Of a stretch of DNA of 64,000 nucleotides, positions 11,985 to 25,275 are shown in pieces. Both the position numbers and the translations under genes were made by a program. The DNA is from Conus ventricosus (taxonomy: Eukaryota > Mollusca > Gastropoda > Neogastropoda > Conidae). Under the pieces are notes generated by a model, which worked only from the letters and a program-made list of their open reading frames with translations, made no database searches and was not told where the DNA came from. How positions within the stretch are numbered: the first letter of the stretch is position 1; the number at the start of each line of letters is the position of its first letter. The stretch is from the NCBI GenBank assembly GCA_018398815.1, contig CM031601.1, positions 35,494,812 through 35,558,811 on the forward strand, in the 5' to 3' direction.

Positions 11985-12290
11985 AAAGTACATCACTGCT
12001 TCCCCTTTCTGTCTCTGTGACTGTCTTCCCTCTGCATCCCATCCCGTTCTCAAACAAACGTACGTCTCTTCTGCCCTTTCCTATCTTTATAACTGTTTTT
12101 CATCTCTGCACTTCATCCCATTCTCTAACAAACGTACGTCACTTATGCCCTTTCTTATCTCTGTGACTGTCTTCACCTCTGCGTCCCATCCCGTTCTTTA
12201 ACGTGTATCACTTCTGTCCCTCTCTAACTCTGTGACTGTCTTCATCACTGCATCCCCTCCCTTCTGTAACGTATATTACTTCTGCTCTGC
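11985..12290. repeat. ~70-bp tandem array, about 5 copies (left copy)
   Basis: Units of the form aacgtacgtcacttctgccc, tttcttatctctgtgactgt and cttcacctctgcatcccatc recur five times with point differences. The right copy is at 32195-32500. Confidence 0.88.
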
Positions 12291-13838
12291 CGTCACGGAC
12301 TGTCCATCTGGATGGGTGTTTGCATGTGGTACATGGCGATCTGCTGGGTAAGGAGAGAAAATACAGACGGAATTCTCACTGTCCACCGCCCACTCAACAG
12401 ACAACGAAACGCAACACAAACTGACAGCACAAATTCCACATCTGATGTAAATAAACCTTTTCAATCAAATCACACTCTCTCAATAAGCAGGAGAATGACC
12501 TGAGAGAGGGTCACCATCTGGAAATTCAGGAAACTAATTACCCTGAGGTGTCACAGCAGCTTAGAACTCAAAGAAGGGCAACATGGAATTGCTTCTAGGG
12601 GAACTTGACAGCAATGCCGGGGAAATCACATCACGCACATAGGGGAGCGGTTCTGTTGCACTCCTCAAAGTAGAACACGTTCACAGAACATAAAACCTTT
12701 CCCAGAAAATAAAGGTGCAACATGAAAAAAATACAGTTTATACCTCAAAGGTCTTTAACTCTCGCAACTCTCCCTCTCGAGAGGAGCCACAAAGGATGAA
12801 CAAATCTACAGGGAAACTTCCAGAATCCTAGGGCAGGATTTCTTCACAGTCATGACAAGCTTCTTGTGCTCATGTCCAGCTTCAGCTAAACAAAACGAAC
12901 TTTCACAATAGCAAAAACAGGGAGTTTTCTGCTCGAAGATCAATCAGCAGGGTCACAGTCATAGCCTAAGAATTTAAAAAACAGATTGTTTTCTTTCAGT
13001 TCACATAAGAATGTTTTTCAACACTGTCATAAAAAGGGAATTTGCAGGTCCTTTTCAAAGTTAATGATCAAAAGTCCAATTTATTCCCCCCAACCACTCA
13101 GTACAGACACACACCATGGTGCTCCCTGTTCACCACGCATTCATAATACCATGGCGTGAAGGTAAGCCCAGGGCTTATTTCACCAGCCAGTCTAGGTTAC
13201 GTGTGCCCTACAGGGGAGAGGAAGTGGACGGAGCTCCTCCTGCGGAAGACAGAGGAAGCAAGGTGCCACACCTGGAACTTGACATTGACCAACAAGAATG
13301 AGGATTGGGAAGAACAGTCTCAGTCTAAGTCTCTTTCCATAACTGTAGTATATATATTTTTTTCGAAGTTAAGGGGAATGAAGGGTCAGAATCGGTTGAT
13401 AAAAGATGATAAAAGAACTTTTTTTTCTTGTGAAAGTTAATTTTTATAGTTTGCAAAAGAAAAGAATAATATACAGAGTAACGCAGATTTTTTTGTTTAA
13501 GATACTACTGGACACTTTCCATACACCTAAATCTCACCTTTAGACCCACCTGTTAGGTAAAAGGTGATAGCAGGGGAGTACGGGTACTCGGCCTTTGAGA
13601 GCTCACATTCAACTGTTCCAGACCTGACGTCGCCAGTTGGGGCCTATGTCCCAGTGAAACCCTTCTGGCTAGTCACAGGGGGTCACTGATCAGCCTGACG
13701 GAAGAAGAAATCTCTAAACAAAAAACTTTAAAAAGCAGCTACGATAACTGAAAAAGCACAGTTGAATTGCACTTTAATGTGCTATCTTCTCTGTACATAC
13801 TTATCCTCACACATATGTGCACACACGCTCGCATGTTC
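12291..13838. other. No gene recognised (left copy)
   Basis: No coding or repeat family signal that I can name. Short ORFs (12312-12503 and 13116-13440) lack recognisable domains, and the corresponding right-copy frames are altered by indels, which argues against selection on them. Confidence 0.45.
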
Positions 13839-13862
13839 TATCTCTCTCTTTCTCTCTGTGTG

Positions 13863-13905
<43 letters not shown>

Positions 13906-14014
13906 GTCCTCTCTCTCACTCTTCTCTCTCTCTCTCTCTCTCTCTCTCCCACACACACACACACACACACACACCCCACAACCACACACACACACCAAAA
14001 CACAAACACACTCG

Positions 14015-14053
<39 letters not shown>

Positions 14054-14125
14054 CCCACACACACACACAACACAAAAACACCCCAAAACACACACCCCAA
14101 CACACACACACACACACACAAGAGT
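13839..14125. repeat. Compound (CT)n (CA)n microsatellite, left copy
   Basis: CT-rich and then CA-rich dinucleotide blocks, each present twice. The right copy (34035-34335) is regular. Here CA blocks are interrupted by runs such as ccccaacacac and ccaaaac, consistent with a poor consensus. All of the 60-150-codon ORFs on both strands here are low-complexity artefacts. Confidence 0.95.
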
Positions 14126-14284
14126 GTTGGGTTTTTAAATTATTGGAGGGATTTAAACGAAATGAATTTTCATGGAGGAGTACAGTGGGGGGTTTTGGAA
14201 AAAAAAGAGAGATTTAAATTTGGGGAAAAGTAGGCCCACAACGTTAGCCTATGTAAAATATTGTTTAAATCCCTAACCTTTCTT

Positions 14285-14790
14285 GTTGTTATTGGACATA
14301 CTAAAGCAGTTGTAAGATCCTTGACAACCCCCCCCGATGGGTCCCAAAACCTCCCCCTTTTGAAAAAACGTAAACACACATGCTGCCCCCCCCCCCCCTT
14401 TCTCTTTCACGGCCAAACGAACCCCAAAAAATTCTAGCCCAAGGCCCCCTTGGTTTCTTGGTGAACCCCCAAAGCTAGTGAAAAAAGTATAAGGGCCCCG
14501 GATTGGGGGGGTTTGTCAAGTAGGTGTTTCTCTCAAGGAGAATTTTTTCCCAAAGGCCTATGTGAAAATTCACTTGCAACTCCACCCGATCGGTCCCAAA
14601 ACATCCCTCTGACAAACGTACAAACCACATGTCATCCCCCCCCCCCCCCCCCCCCTTTCTCGCCCCCTTCTGTCTATAAATGGCAGATAGTTTCATCTGG
14701 CCACCCCCCCACCCCACCCCCCCCCCGCCTTCCTCCTTCCCAAACCTCTTCCCTCTCCGCCGCGGCGGGCATGCGTTTGTCTTCGCGTCC
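14285..14790 (+). other. Tandem ~260-bp segments at the head of a LINE (left copy)
   Basis: Two related stretches, each with an acaactccaccgatcggtccc-type block followed by a C-run and tttctctttc, lie about 280 bp apart. They correspond to the cleaner pair at 34504-34990, where they are discussed. In this copy C-runs are inflated. Confidence 0.5.
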
Positions 14791-14959
14791 AAAAAAATAT
14801 GAATTTTTTACTAAAGTAAGTGTTAAGAACGAAAATCAAATTTCAAAAAATTACTGTGTCATTGATGTGGGCCCACAATGTAGTGCGCCCATTGACGTTT
14901 TTGTGGTGTAATTAGGAAGAAAAAAAAAAAAATCCCCCGACAGCCGTGGGGCCGGGCCA

Positions 14960-17090
14960 GGGCCCTGGGGGTGCCGGCCCGGTGGCATCAGGAGCTGTAG
15001 GGCCTTTTGATGTGTCGGTGTGGGTTAACCACCCATCTGCCAGCCAGGGGGCCCAACAACTCGTATGGCCCAAAGACACCGGTAATTTTTTGTGGGGGCA
15101 ACCCAAGCAGTAACGGACACACTTGATCCAATACAAAAACAGTTACATGTTTTAAACAATGTACCCCCATTGGAGATTTGCACTCATCACAGTTTTAAAG
15201 GGGAAATACATACCTAAAGGAGTGAAATGCAAGGAAAAATTCCCGGCACAACACAAAAATATGACGCTCTAAAGATTTACTACCATCTCTCCAATCCCTC
15301 TGACCTCTGCCAGTTAATAGAGATGAATCAGGGGAAAGTAAGATTCAAAAAAATCATGATATATCAACGGGTCCCTTTCTTATACGGAAAAGCAGTTACA
15401 GGGGTTGATGAGGGTTCGACAGGCTGCGTACTATTTTACACACACGGGTGTGACTGCATGCTCTGCCCCACTCTCCTCACACACATGTGCGTGCAGACAT
15501 GGAAGCAGGCGCGGCGCGAAAGGCGTTGGGGTGTGTGCAGTGGATGAGACCAGCACGGTGGGGACCGGAAAAAGACACGCGTGTTATTTCCCGCAATTAA
15601 CGGGCAGAAAGCATGAAGAGGGGGGAGATACAGACCCCCCTTTAAACCCCTCCTCTCCCAAACCCCTCAGCATCCACCCCCCACTCCCCCCCCCCTTCAC
15701 CAGCTAAGGCCTGCTCTTCTCCCCCCGGGCGAACCTCCTCCCCCACTCCCCCTTCATTGAGCCCTTTCCTTCCCCGGGCCCCAGTCGGCGTTGTGCACGG
15801 CTTCACATCCCCCATTCTACGAAATTCACCCCCCTCCCACCATCCCCACTGTAACCCCTGCCCCACCTGACTCAGTCAGCCCCTCCCTCTCCCAAACAAG
15901 ACACCACTTTCACGCATTTATGAAAGGTTAGCAGAGACCCCCCCAGACACGGGGAGCTTTTCCGTGACAAAGAGGTGACCAAAGCTTCAAAGCCAGTGAA
16001 CAGCCAGAGGTGTGCTCTCCCTAGGGACTGTTGTCCAAGGCAGAGTTTTAAAAACAACACAATCCCTACAAGCTGAAGTTTCAGCCCTTCGTCAGCTGCT
16101 AGAAGCAAGCACACTTTTAAGTTGACATAGATGCCATCCCCACTTAGTTACGCACTTACAAGCCCAAAACACAAAAAAAACCCTCTTCCCCGCTCCTCAA
16201 ATCACAAACTTCCCCCCCAAGTACATCCCAAACCCCCCCCCCAACCATCCCCCCCAAATCACTCTCCCATATTGCCCCCCCGCGAATCCCGCTGCCAAAG
16301 AGAGAAATGCTGACGGGGACACAGCGCAGGCAAAGCAGACTCTACAGATGTCGGTCCCTATCAGCAACCCCCCCCCCAACCCTCCCCACCATGTCAGTTC
16401 ACAAAGGACACCACCCCTAACCCTCCCCACCATCCCAGTTCACAAAGGAAAACCATCCTTCTGCTGGGGGATGATTATGAAAGGGGTGGATCCCTCCCGC
16501 TCCTCAACTCCCCAAAAGAAAGCCAAAAAGTTGTGGAGTGACCGACAGTGCCCCAGCTGACTGGGGTCGTGGCCGACTCCCTAAAACCCCGTGAGATGGT
16601 GCATTCATGTTGGGATCCACGACGTGCACAAGTCCGGGCCTCACAGACAGTGCCATCCAGTGACAAGGGGGAAAGACCTTCTTTCCATCCCCAGGGGCTT
16701 TCCCAAAAGCGTCACTGCTACTTCTGTATCAGCCTCCCAGGGGCGACCCCCTTCAACCCAATCCATCACAGAAACGGAACCTGCGCGGGTTGTGCCCGGC
16801 ATGGGTGTGCACTACAGGGACCACACTGCTGTCTCACCCCCAGCAGTGGTGCACCCAAAATGGCATTTCCCCAAAGCCATTCTGCCAACGAGGAAAGGGA
16901 AGCACCCCTTTGCTGAAAATTGTTTGCTGGGGAAACAGGCAGACAGCATCAGAAAAAAGGGGGGCATGAAACAGCCCGCCCCACGGGACGTCTCTCACTT
17001 CCCCTTTGTTACATCCCCGCCCGTTCCTCCCCCTGCCCCATTCCCTACTCCACGATGTTCCCAAAAAACAATCACACATCACAGCCTCTA
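14960..17090 (+). pseudogene. LINE ORF1 remnant with SGNH-hydrolase-like domain, left copy
   Basis: This is the collinear equivalent of 35190-37440, with many frame breaks. Visible pieces are a RVPFLYGKAV block (15370) matching the better preserved TTGTILIQGK block of the right copy, a C/S/P-rich middle, and the hydrolase-like part: FCWGMIMKGVDP or LLGDDYERG depending on frame (16460), VGIHDVHKSG (16605), an FPKSVTAT-type helix (16697), GVHYRDHTA (16804), and an LARKQADS-type end (16930). Interpretation rests on the right copy. Confidence 0.5.
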
Positions 17091-17404
17091 AACCCCCGAA
17101 AAACCCCCCTACTCTTCCCCTTCCCCGGCCGCCCCCACACTACTCAGAAGTCTTTCCTCCCCCCCCTACCCCCACTGTAACCCCACCCCCCACTCCGAGC
17201 CCAGACAGTAACCCACTACCACGCAAAAAAAATAATTCGTATGGAGTAGAGAGACCTACCCCTCGCCCCACAACCCCCACCCCGATGCCACGCCTGGTAT
17301 CCTCCTTTTTATTCCCTTCTTTTCCTCGTAGCTTCCCAATGTTTTTTTGCAGTGGCCACACTTCATGCCACTGCCACCAAACTATGGCCAGTTTTAGCTT
17401 GAAT

Positions 17405-17485
17405 CGTGTGTGGGGGTGGGGTTTTGTGTGTGTGTGTGTGTGTGTGTGGGGGGTTGTGTGGTGGTGTGTGTGTGTGCGTGCAGCG
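17405..17485. repeat. (GT)n microsatellite, left copy
   Basis: Interrupted GT repeats with G-runs. The right copy at 37785-37880 is a long regular GT tract, so this version appears corrupted. Confidence 0.9.
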
Positions 17486-18029
17486 TTTGGCGTGGGTGCT
17501 TATGATATATACACTCATTGGAAAGTGCGAGTTTGAACTATATGCATTTCCCAGTGGGACTGTGAAATTTCCCAATCTGCCGACCATTAAAAAAGCTGAA
17601 AAGAAAAGGGGTTGAGAATTTCATTTTACATTTTCTGAAAAAAGCAAGACTTTTATACAATTTTATTGTACCTGAATGGTGTGGAGAAATCAAAAAACCC
17701 CTGGGGTGTGGAAAAAGCTTCGGTACATTGCCACCAAAAATACCTTTTAATTTAAACTTTTTTTTTTTTTTCAAACTTTTTTCATACATTTTATTTTTTA
17801 AAGTTTTGTATCCACTTATTTTTTTTTTTTCTTTTTTTCTCACACAACCTTTTAATTTTTTTTTTTCCCCCTTCCACATTAATTAATTAAAATTATCCTT
17901 CATTTTTTTATTCAAACAAATTCAATAATCTTCAAATCCCATAAAAAAAAACACTAGGGACACTTTTTAAAAACGTAACAAAACATTTTACATGGGCCCC
18001 ACTATATGAAATAATCAAGAAAAAACCCT

Positions 18030-20600
18030 TTCTATTTTGGCTTCACTGAATCAAGACTTTCAGATATTGTCCCTGATCCCACCGTCTTAATCTTGGTACA
18101 ATGTTGTCGCAGAGATCCCACCCAACTACGGCTATTACTTTAGTTCGAAACATTAAATGCCCAAAAGTTTGTTGATCTAAAGTTTTGGAATTGAAGCAGT
18201 TTGGTTGAATCAAGTTGAAGAGAAAAAAACCACAAATAGGTTTTTTATATCAAACCCGCGGAAAATGCGGTTGGATGGACAAATTTTTCGGCCATGATGG
18301 GTGCGCATCGCTTTTATGCCCCCAAATTAAACTTTTAGGTGATTTCAACATTTATCTATTGAAGTGCCAAAAATCATGGTCAGATAGGAACCTCATACAA
18401 TTATCCCCAAATTTAGACAGCCAACCCGGAACACTCACTAGAAAACATTAATTTACCACACTATCTTTCTGAAACCCCAAACGCATTGAGAAAAAGTGGC
18501 CTTTGAATGGGTCGCGCCCCAATTTTTCCGTATGCATTTACGTGGAAAAGAAGTGGGGTCAAAAATTTCCCAAAAATGGCCACAAACAATCACTTACAGA
18601 TCTTTTGGGGCCTTCCCCGAAGATACCTTTCTCATACCTCTGAATTTCCCCCCTTTTAAAAGTTTATAATTACACTATCCCGAAAAGGCTTGGTACTGGC
18701 TACACCGTTTAATTTTGTTTATGCAGCACGTGCCATTCAAAAACGCGTGAGTTAAACATAGTGCACATCCGAGTGGATGATGATGACAAAAAGCTGCTTT
18801 TCTTACCGGGACGATTGGCTGGGAAAAGAAGGGAAGTCAGATGGATTTAAAAGCAAGTAAAATCAATTTCCCCAAAAGACAGCAAAAAGAATTTTTCTCG
18901 TGAACTTGTAACCAACAAAAAAAAATTCGAAAATCCAATGGCAAACAATAAATGACTTAGAATAAAACTTTACAGTCAAAGCAAGTCCCGCATAACCCAA
19001 ATGAACTCAACAACACTTTACAACAGTTGCAGAAAACATGTCAAAGAAAAGAATATGATCAAAGAATTAAAAAATTAAAAAATTTTTGCAAGTATGAACA
19101 TTGTCCAGCAACCCATTCCCCCTATGCAGTTGTGAATTTGCCAAGCTTTTATGCCAATTAAAACAGCAAGAAGCCGCGACTTGACGGGATTGATGGAAAA
19201 AAACGAAAAATATCAGCAAAAACATTTACAATTTATGCATTTAAATGCACTTTTCCGCTCATTCAAAGTTCAAAAATAATACCCCTTTTCAAATTGGAGA
19301 CAAATCTGAACCATGAGCCTTGGAAAAACATAAAAAACATCTTTGCCACCCCTTTGGCTCCCCAACCTACTAAATAAAAACCCAAACAGGGGTTTTAGGA
19401 AAAAATTTTGTATACACGCTTACAAAACCAGTAGATCAATGGCTACCAGTGTTAATGAGAATAAATTTGGGGCACGTTTGTTGATTTTTCAAAGGGTTTT
19501 TTATTTTAATTTACCACAAACGTTATCAGGAAACTTTTATTTAGGTATACAGGAAATACCTTCCAACTGATAGCTCATTTCCCAAGATCGTCAACAAATC
19601 GTTTTGTGCCCAAAAACAATTTATCAGAGAAGTACCATCCCAAAATGGCGTACCCCGGGGCTATGTTAGGGCTGTTTTTTTGTTCTCGTTTATATAAATG
19701 ATCTCCCCTTTATTTGAGGGTTTATGTGAATCTTTTGTGATGATCCCTGTCCATACAAGTAGCTCCCGCTTGGAAGCTGTTTTTTACTTCATTACAGAAG
19801 AAAGCGATACTTAAGTAATGGGCAAAGTAAATCACTTCCAGAACCCCAACAAAAAAAACAAAAACTGATAACAACAAGGCAGAAAGACAAAAAAAACCCA
19901 CACCCCCCCATCTGTTTTTATCAAAAATGGAAATTGAAGTGGTGGTAGCCCCTCGGTTTTAGGGATATGTTTATAATAATCTTTCTTGTTCTTATCACCC
20001 CTTTGCAGTTTTGTAAATCAATATCCCGACAAACAATCGCTGTGCAAGATTAAGCATTCTTAAACTTCTGCCCGGAATTTTCCTACACGACATGTACTTC
20101 TTCAAACATTATTGTTCAAAACTATTTGATTTGCTAGTGCTAATGCCATGAAAAACCCCTTAAAGGGCTCAAAAGACACTAAAGCGTCCTATTAAAACCA
20201 CAGTTTAATGAAGGGGGTTATACAAAGCGGGGGGCCCTTCGTTACAGGAAATGTTTGCTGTCAACAAATGTCTGCTAAGCAAAAATTCTCGGGTTTAGCA
20301 CCACAAACTCTTCAGTCCAAATTTGCATAAACCCCAGGGATTAACCAAAACAGGTTCCCCCACCCGAAAAATCTATTTAAATCAAGCTTATTTACTCAGG
20401 TACGTGGTTGGAATTCCTTCCCCTCATTTCCGATTTAAATTACAGAAACCTTCAGGGAAAAACTAATTCCCCATTTCACGCAGACCCTAGCTATTTGGGA
20501 CAAAAAAAATATTTTCCAGGGCACACCCTCTGTTTTGCGCATATTAAACCGTTACGCCCCCTTTCCTTTCCCCCTGGTTTTTTAAAAACCGTAATGATAA
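18030..20600 (+). pseudogene. LINE ORF2 relic (endonuclease and RT), left copy, heavily corrupted
   Basis: Collinear with 38395-41130. Surviving motifs are LLGDFNIYLLKCQKSWSDR (about 18327-18383), homologous to the right-copy GDFNID motif, and fragments of the RT such as MSANAKN/SGLAPQ-like sequence near 20270-20310. Nearly every codon run is interrupted by missing or added bases and by homopolymer inflation (for example aaaa for mixed sequence). No frame longer than about 80 codons survives. The element is better judged from the right copy. Confidence 0.7.
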
Positions 20601-20833
20601 AAAAGAGATAGGTTACTATCGGTTTTTTTTAAGATTGAAATTATTCAGATAAGACTGGTGGTGTGGTTTATTGGGCATTGATGCTTAAACTTTTATTTCT
20701 TCGAGCACTGGAACTGCAAGGTGATAAATTGTGTCCGGATTACTGTTGATCTATTGAAGTATTTTCTCTTTATTCAAATTTATAGCAAAAGTTTCCATGG
20801 ATATTTTGGATAGAAAAAAGGAAATTTTAATTT

Positions 20834-20835
<2 letters not shown>

Positions 20836-20897
<62 letters not shown>

Positions 20898-21357
20898 TCG
20901 TTTAAATTTCGCTGCGTTTCGTAATTGTCCTTTTAAATTTAAAAATTATGTTTTTGGGGAGGTATGAATGGTCAAAAAAAAAACAAAAAAAATGGGAAGG
21001 TGGGGGGAAAAAAAAAATGCTTCTCTCCCTCTCCTCTCTCTTCTCTTCTTCTTTTCTTCTCTCCAAAACCCCCAAAAACCCCCCCAAAAACCCCAAAACC
21101 AAAAGGGGGGAAAAAAAAAAAACCCCAAAAAAAAAAAAAAAAAACAAAAAAAAAAAAAAATAAAAAAAAAAAAAAATTTAAAAAAAAATGAAAAAGAAAT
21201 ATGAAAAATTTTAGATTTTATTAGGGAAATTTTTTGTTTATGATAATATTTTGTTTGTTTTTTATAAAATATTAAATTTTAAAGAAAGAAAAGTTTATAT
21301 TATGATATTGAATTGTTTTTTTTTGGTTTGTTGTAGTAATTTTTTAAAAAGGAATGT

Positions 21358-21405
<48 letters not shown>

Positions 21406-21500
21406 GGGTGTTTTTTTTTGTGTGTGGATTTTTTTTTTTTGTAATAATTTTTTTTTTGTTTGTTGTTTTTGTTTTTTTTTTTTAAAGTTTTGAGTTAGTT
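20836..21500. repeat. Microsatellite block, left copy, with dinucleotide tracts replaced by homopolymers
   Basis: A (CT)n tract at 20838-20894 matches 41449-41516. The following part, which on the right is (CT)n(CA)n(CG)n (41646-41950) and then (CT)n (42157-42211), reads here as long mixtures of poly-A, C-runs and G-runs (21000-21185) and a 42-nt poly-T run (21361-21403). ORFs rich in Lys or Phe in this stretch are artefacts. Confidence 0.85.
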
Positions 21501-21564
21501 AAGGGAATTTTTAATGTTAGAAGTTGTGTGTTTGTTTTGTTTTGTATTTAGTGTAGTATATTAG

Positions 21565-21665
21565 TCCCTTAAGGGGCAAGGGCCGGGGTGAAAAAAAAAG
21601 ATGTGTTTTCTTACTTTACCCCTTTGGGAAAAAAAATTTCACATCTTTACACCTTGCTCACTATC
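21565..21665 (+). mobile_element. 3' end of the CR1/L2-like LINE, left copy
   Basis: The block cccttaaggggcaagggccg followed by a gtgaaaaaaa stretch matches the right-copy 3' terminus at 42425-42525. The AATAAA signal is obscured here by inserted A residues. Confidence 0.6.
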
Positions 21666-22422
21666 CCCCAGTCTGGTTTATTCCAACAATCGTTCCAATT
21701 TAAATTTACATCCGTACTGCTGGTCGCCTCTCTCTCCCCCTATTCCCTAGCGAATTTGTTCACATTCACTAGACAGGAGGACTCATCAAATTCCTTCCTT
21801 CTCCTTGCTACAACCCCCTTTATCCCCCCCCCCTCTCCCCACTCGAAATTTTTTTTAAAACCCAAAGGTGGCAATTAGAATGCGTTCTTTCCCCTGCATT
21901 CTACAATTAGCATTCGTTCTTCCCACGTTTGAAAAAAGTTATATCCTGTGAGTGGGGGAAAACCCCCCCCCCCCCTTTTCCTGTCTCAACCGGAACAAAC
22001 CAGACTGGACAGTTTAGCAGATGAAACAGGGACACTGAGTCCTTCCCATTCACTGATTCCTCAGACCAGCTGTAGATCAAGAAAGACAACAGGGGTAAAA
22101 CCAGAGAGCAGTGCATGGTGATCTCACTCTTCTCAAAATCTCCAGGTCTAAGCGTCACTGATTTTCCCAGAAATGTAAGTTGAAACTATGTCTCTATATT
22201 TTGAATTTATGCCATGTGGTTTGACAGTGCAACTTTGTGCTAATACTTGGTGATATTCATCAAAATGATGAATGAATATTCTGTTGTAATAGTTTGTTTG
22301 CCACCATGTGGTAAAAGCTATTACCATGTGGTTAAGTTTCTTTGTTAACAATCTGACCACCATTCTTTGTGTACACTCTGACTTTGCCAGTATGTAATTC
22401 TATCTGTTAAGATGATAACTGA
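21666..22422. other. No gene; 5' leader of the next LINE (left copy)
   Basis: No coding signal. From about 22140 onward the sequence is almost identical to the right copy (42526-43307), so the corruption ends near here. The segment includes tttccacatgtgg-type short palindromic motifs but nothing that I can name. Confidence 0.45.
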
Positions 22423-25275
22423 ATGATGAAAACTACTAAGTACAAAAAGAAAAGATGCTCCCAGGATTCACCGAAAGGGGGAGAGAATGATGAATCCATC
22501 GGTGCTCAACCAATCACGACTGCAAATCCCAAACAGACTATGAACATGGACCAAATGGAATATCCATGTGACTGTGGAAAGCGTTTCGCTACCACCCGTG
22601 GCATGAAGATCCACAGAACAAAGATGGGATGTGTGAAGACTCATCCGAATGAGTAGCAGCGCACTGCATCAGCAGAAAAGACGTCGGAAGACCAAGGCCC
22701 GGATTTAAACCACAGTGCCAAGGACATCCACGCTGTTGGTTCGGATGAGGAATTTGCACAGGCCCTCAATGCCAGGCGCCTGAAACTCAACCTGCCACGA
22801 GCAAACGAAATTGAAGATTGGAGAAACTGGATGCAAAAATCGTCCAAAGACTCGATGCACTGACAGGGAAAAGCACCTGAAACACAAACTAGCCACATAT
22901 GGGGACATTGTGTATGCCACATGTAGAGATGCCTATGGAGCAAAACTACCAAAAGAGAAAACACCTCCAAAGAAATCCAGACGCCAAGAAGAGATGGACA
23001 AGATCAGGGTTTAAAAGAAAAACCTCAAGAAGCAAATGAAGGCCGCACTGCAAGCTGAAAAACAAGGCTTGGAAAAACTCTGGAAACACCTGAAAGCAAA
23101 ACACAGCACCCTCAGCAAAGCGAAATCTGCGAGGAAGAGGAAGAGCAAAAAGAAGAAGACCCAAGAGCGCTTCTTCAGAGACCCCTTCCAGTTTGCCAGA
23201 ACACTGTTTGAGCAGCCAATATCTGGGACCCTAAGTGTGGACAAAGGAGTTCTTGAGCAGCATCTGAGGAAAACATATTCTGACTCACAGAGCAAAGCAC
23301 CACTCGACATTCAAGGTCTGGTGTGCCAATCAACCCTGAGGAACAGTTCAATGACAAGCCTCCAACGTTGGCGGAAATCAAGAAGGTGGTCGACAAAGCC
23401 AGAGCCAAATCATCACCAGGGCCAAACGGAATACCTTACCAGCTGTACAAGAAATGTCCCAAGGTGCTGGAGTGGCTCCACAGGCTGCTGCGATCAGCTT
23501 GGAGAAACCAGAAGATCAGCAGCCAGTGGGTGACGGCAGATGGTTTTGTACATCCCCAAAGAGCAAAACTCAAGTGATATCAGCCAGTTCAGGCCAATAT
23601 CACTACTGAACATCGAAGGGAAAATCTTCTCTGTCATGGCAGCAAGGCTGACCAAGTACCTCATGGAAAACAAGTACTTGGATGTGTCAGTCCAGAAAGG
23701 TGGCATCCCAGGCGTGGCTGGCTGTGTAGAACACGCCGCAATGATCTGGGACGCAATCCAAAGAGCAAAAACAGAAAAGAGAGACCTGGACGTAGTGTGG
23801 CTTGATCTGGCAAACGCATATGGATCTGTGCCCCATGAGATGATACAGTTGGCTCTTGAAATGTACCATGTGCCAAAGAACATCTGCGACATGCTCAAGA
23901 AGTACTTCAATGGCTTCTCAATGCGGTTCTTTACCAAGGAGTACACGACAGACAGGTGGGCATTGCAATGGGCTGTGCAATTTCCCCAATACTGTTCGTG
24001 TTGGCAATGGAAGTCATCTTGAAAGCAGCAACAAGCAACGCAAGACAAACAGACCTTGGCGATGGATACAAGTTGCCCCCTCTCAAGGCCTTCATGGATG
24101 ACACTACAGTGATTTCATCCAGTGAAGACGAGACACGTCATGTGCTGGAGAGGCTGGACGACATAGTTGCCTCATCCAGAATGAAGTTCAAACCAAAGAA
24201 ATCACGGAGTCTCTCACTGAGGAAAGGAAAAGTTGCCGAATTTGTGGTCTTCAGAGTTGCCAACCAGGCCATTCCAACAGTCACAGAAGAGCCTGTCAAG
24301 AGCCGTGGAAGGTGGTATGATGATACGCTGAAAGACACACAAAGAGCAAAAGAAACCAAACAGATGTTGGAAGAAGGCTTGGAGACCATTGACCAGTGTG
24401 GGCTCTATGGCAAATACAAGGTCTGGTGTCTGCAGTTCATGCTGATACCAAAGCTTTCATGGCCTCTGATGATATACGACATCTGCACCAGCATAGTGGA
24501 GGCAATGGAAGCCAAAATCAACAAGTTCACAAGAAAATGGCTTGGTGTCCCACCCTGTCTGACTGACATAGCGCTGTACTGTCGCCAAGCAAAGCTGAAA
24601 CTACCACTGAAATCCATCCTGGAGGAATACAAAGCAGGGAAGATCAGACTTCAAAGCATGCTGGAGGACTCGGGAGACAAGGTGGTAGAAGCAATCAAGC
24701 CCCAGCTGAAGACAGGCAGAAAATGGAGAGTTCAAGGGGCGATGGATTCTGCAAAAGAATGTCTCAAGATCAGAGAAATAACAGGACAACACAGACCAAC
24801 AAACAAGGACTGGGGGTGACCAAAACTGAATGGTGGTCAAAGGCCAAAGGAAAAGCCAAAAGAGACATGATGATTCAAGAGATGAGAAAAGAAGAAGACC
24901 AAAGAAGACTCCAAAAAGCAGTCCAGCAGAGCCCGCAAGGGCAATGGACAACGTGGGAGAATGCTCTCCAAAGAAGTCTCACTTGGAATGACATTTGGCA
25001 CATGGCCCCTCTCAGGATCAGCTGGGAGTGCACTGCAGACCTCCCAGAATGGAAGAGTCACCCAGAGATCATCAGCAAGAGTGGCATGAGACCAGACATA
25101 GTAGTCCACTCTCAGTCAACCAAGCAGCTGATCATGATCGAGCTCACGGTGCCATATGAGAACTGAATGGAGGCAGCTCAAATCTACAAGACTGAAAAGT
25201 ATGCTGATCTGGCAAACAGCTGAGGAGAGAAGGCTATCAGGTCAAAGTCCTTGTTATAGGGTGCATACAGATGTA
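22423..25275 (+). pseudogene. R2/NeSL/HERO-like LINE ORF (zinc finger, RT, restriction-like endonuclease), left copy
   Basis: Domain order is clear. A C2H2-type finger, YPCDCGKRFATTRGMKIHR (22560-22616), is followed by a basic linker. RT blocks follow: SSPGPNGIPYQLYKKCPK (23410-23463), QFRPISLLNIEGKIFSV, SVQKGGIPGVAGCVEHA, VVWLDLANAYGSVPHEM (23792-23842), and GIAMGCAISPILFVLAMEV (23959-24015). The catalytic box is AFMDDTTV (24089-24112) in place of the usual Y/FADD. A thumb/linker region follows, and finally a PD-(D/E)XK-like endonuclease with RPDIV and IELTVPYEN (25090-25166), then KTEKYADLANS in another frame. An in-frame TAG after the finger (22654-22656), a stop near 23012, and several 1-nt shifts break it. 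This copy retains some bases missing from the right copy and vice versa. Site-specific target priming is the known role of the group. Confidence 0.85.

Noticed and set aside
13762..14233. 100-150-codon ORFs rich in Ser/Leu, Thr/His, Arg/Glu or Cys/Val (also at 33963-34452 and 41592-42009)
   Set aside because: They follow CT and CA dinucleotide repeats in every frame and strand; no non-repetitive coding sequence is attached.
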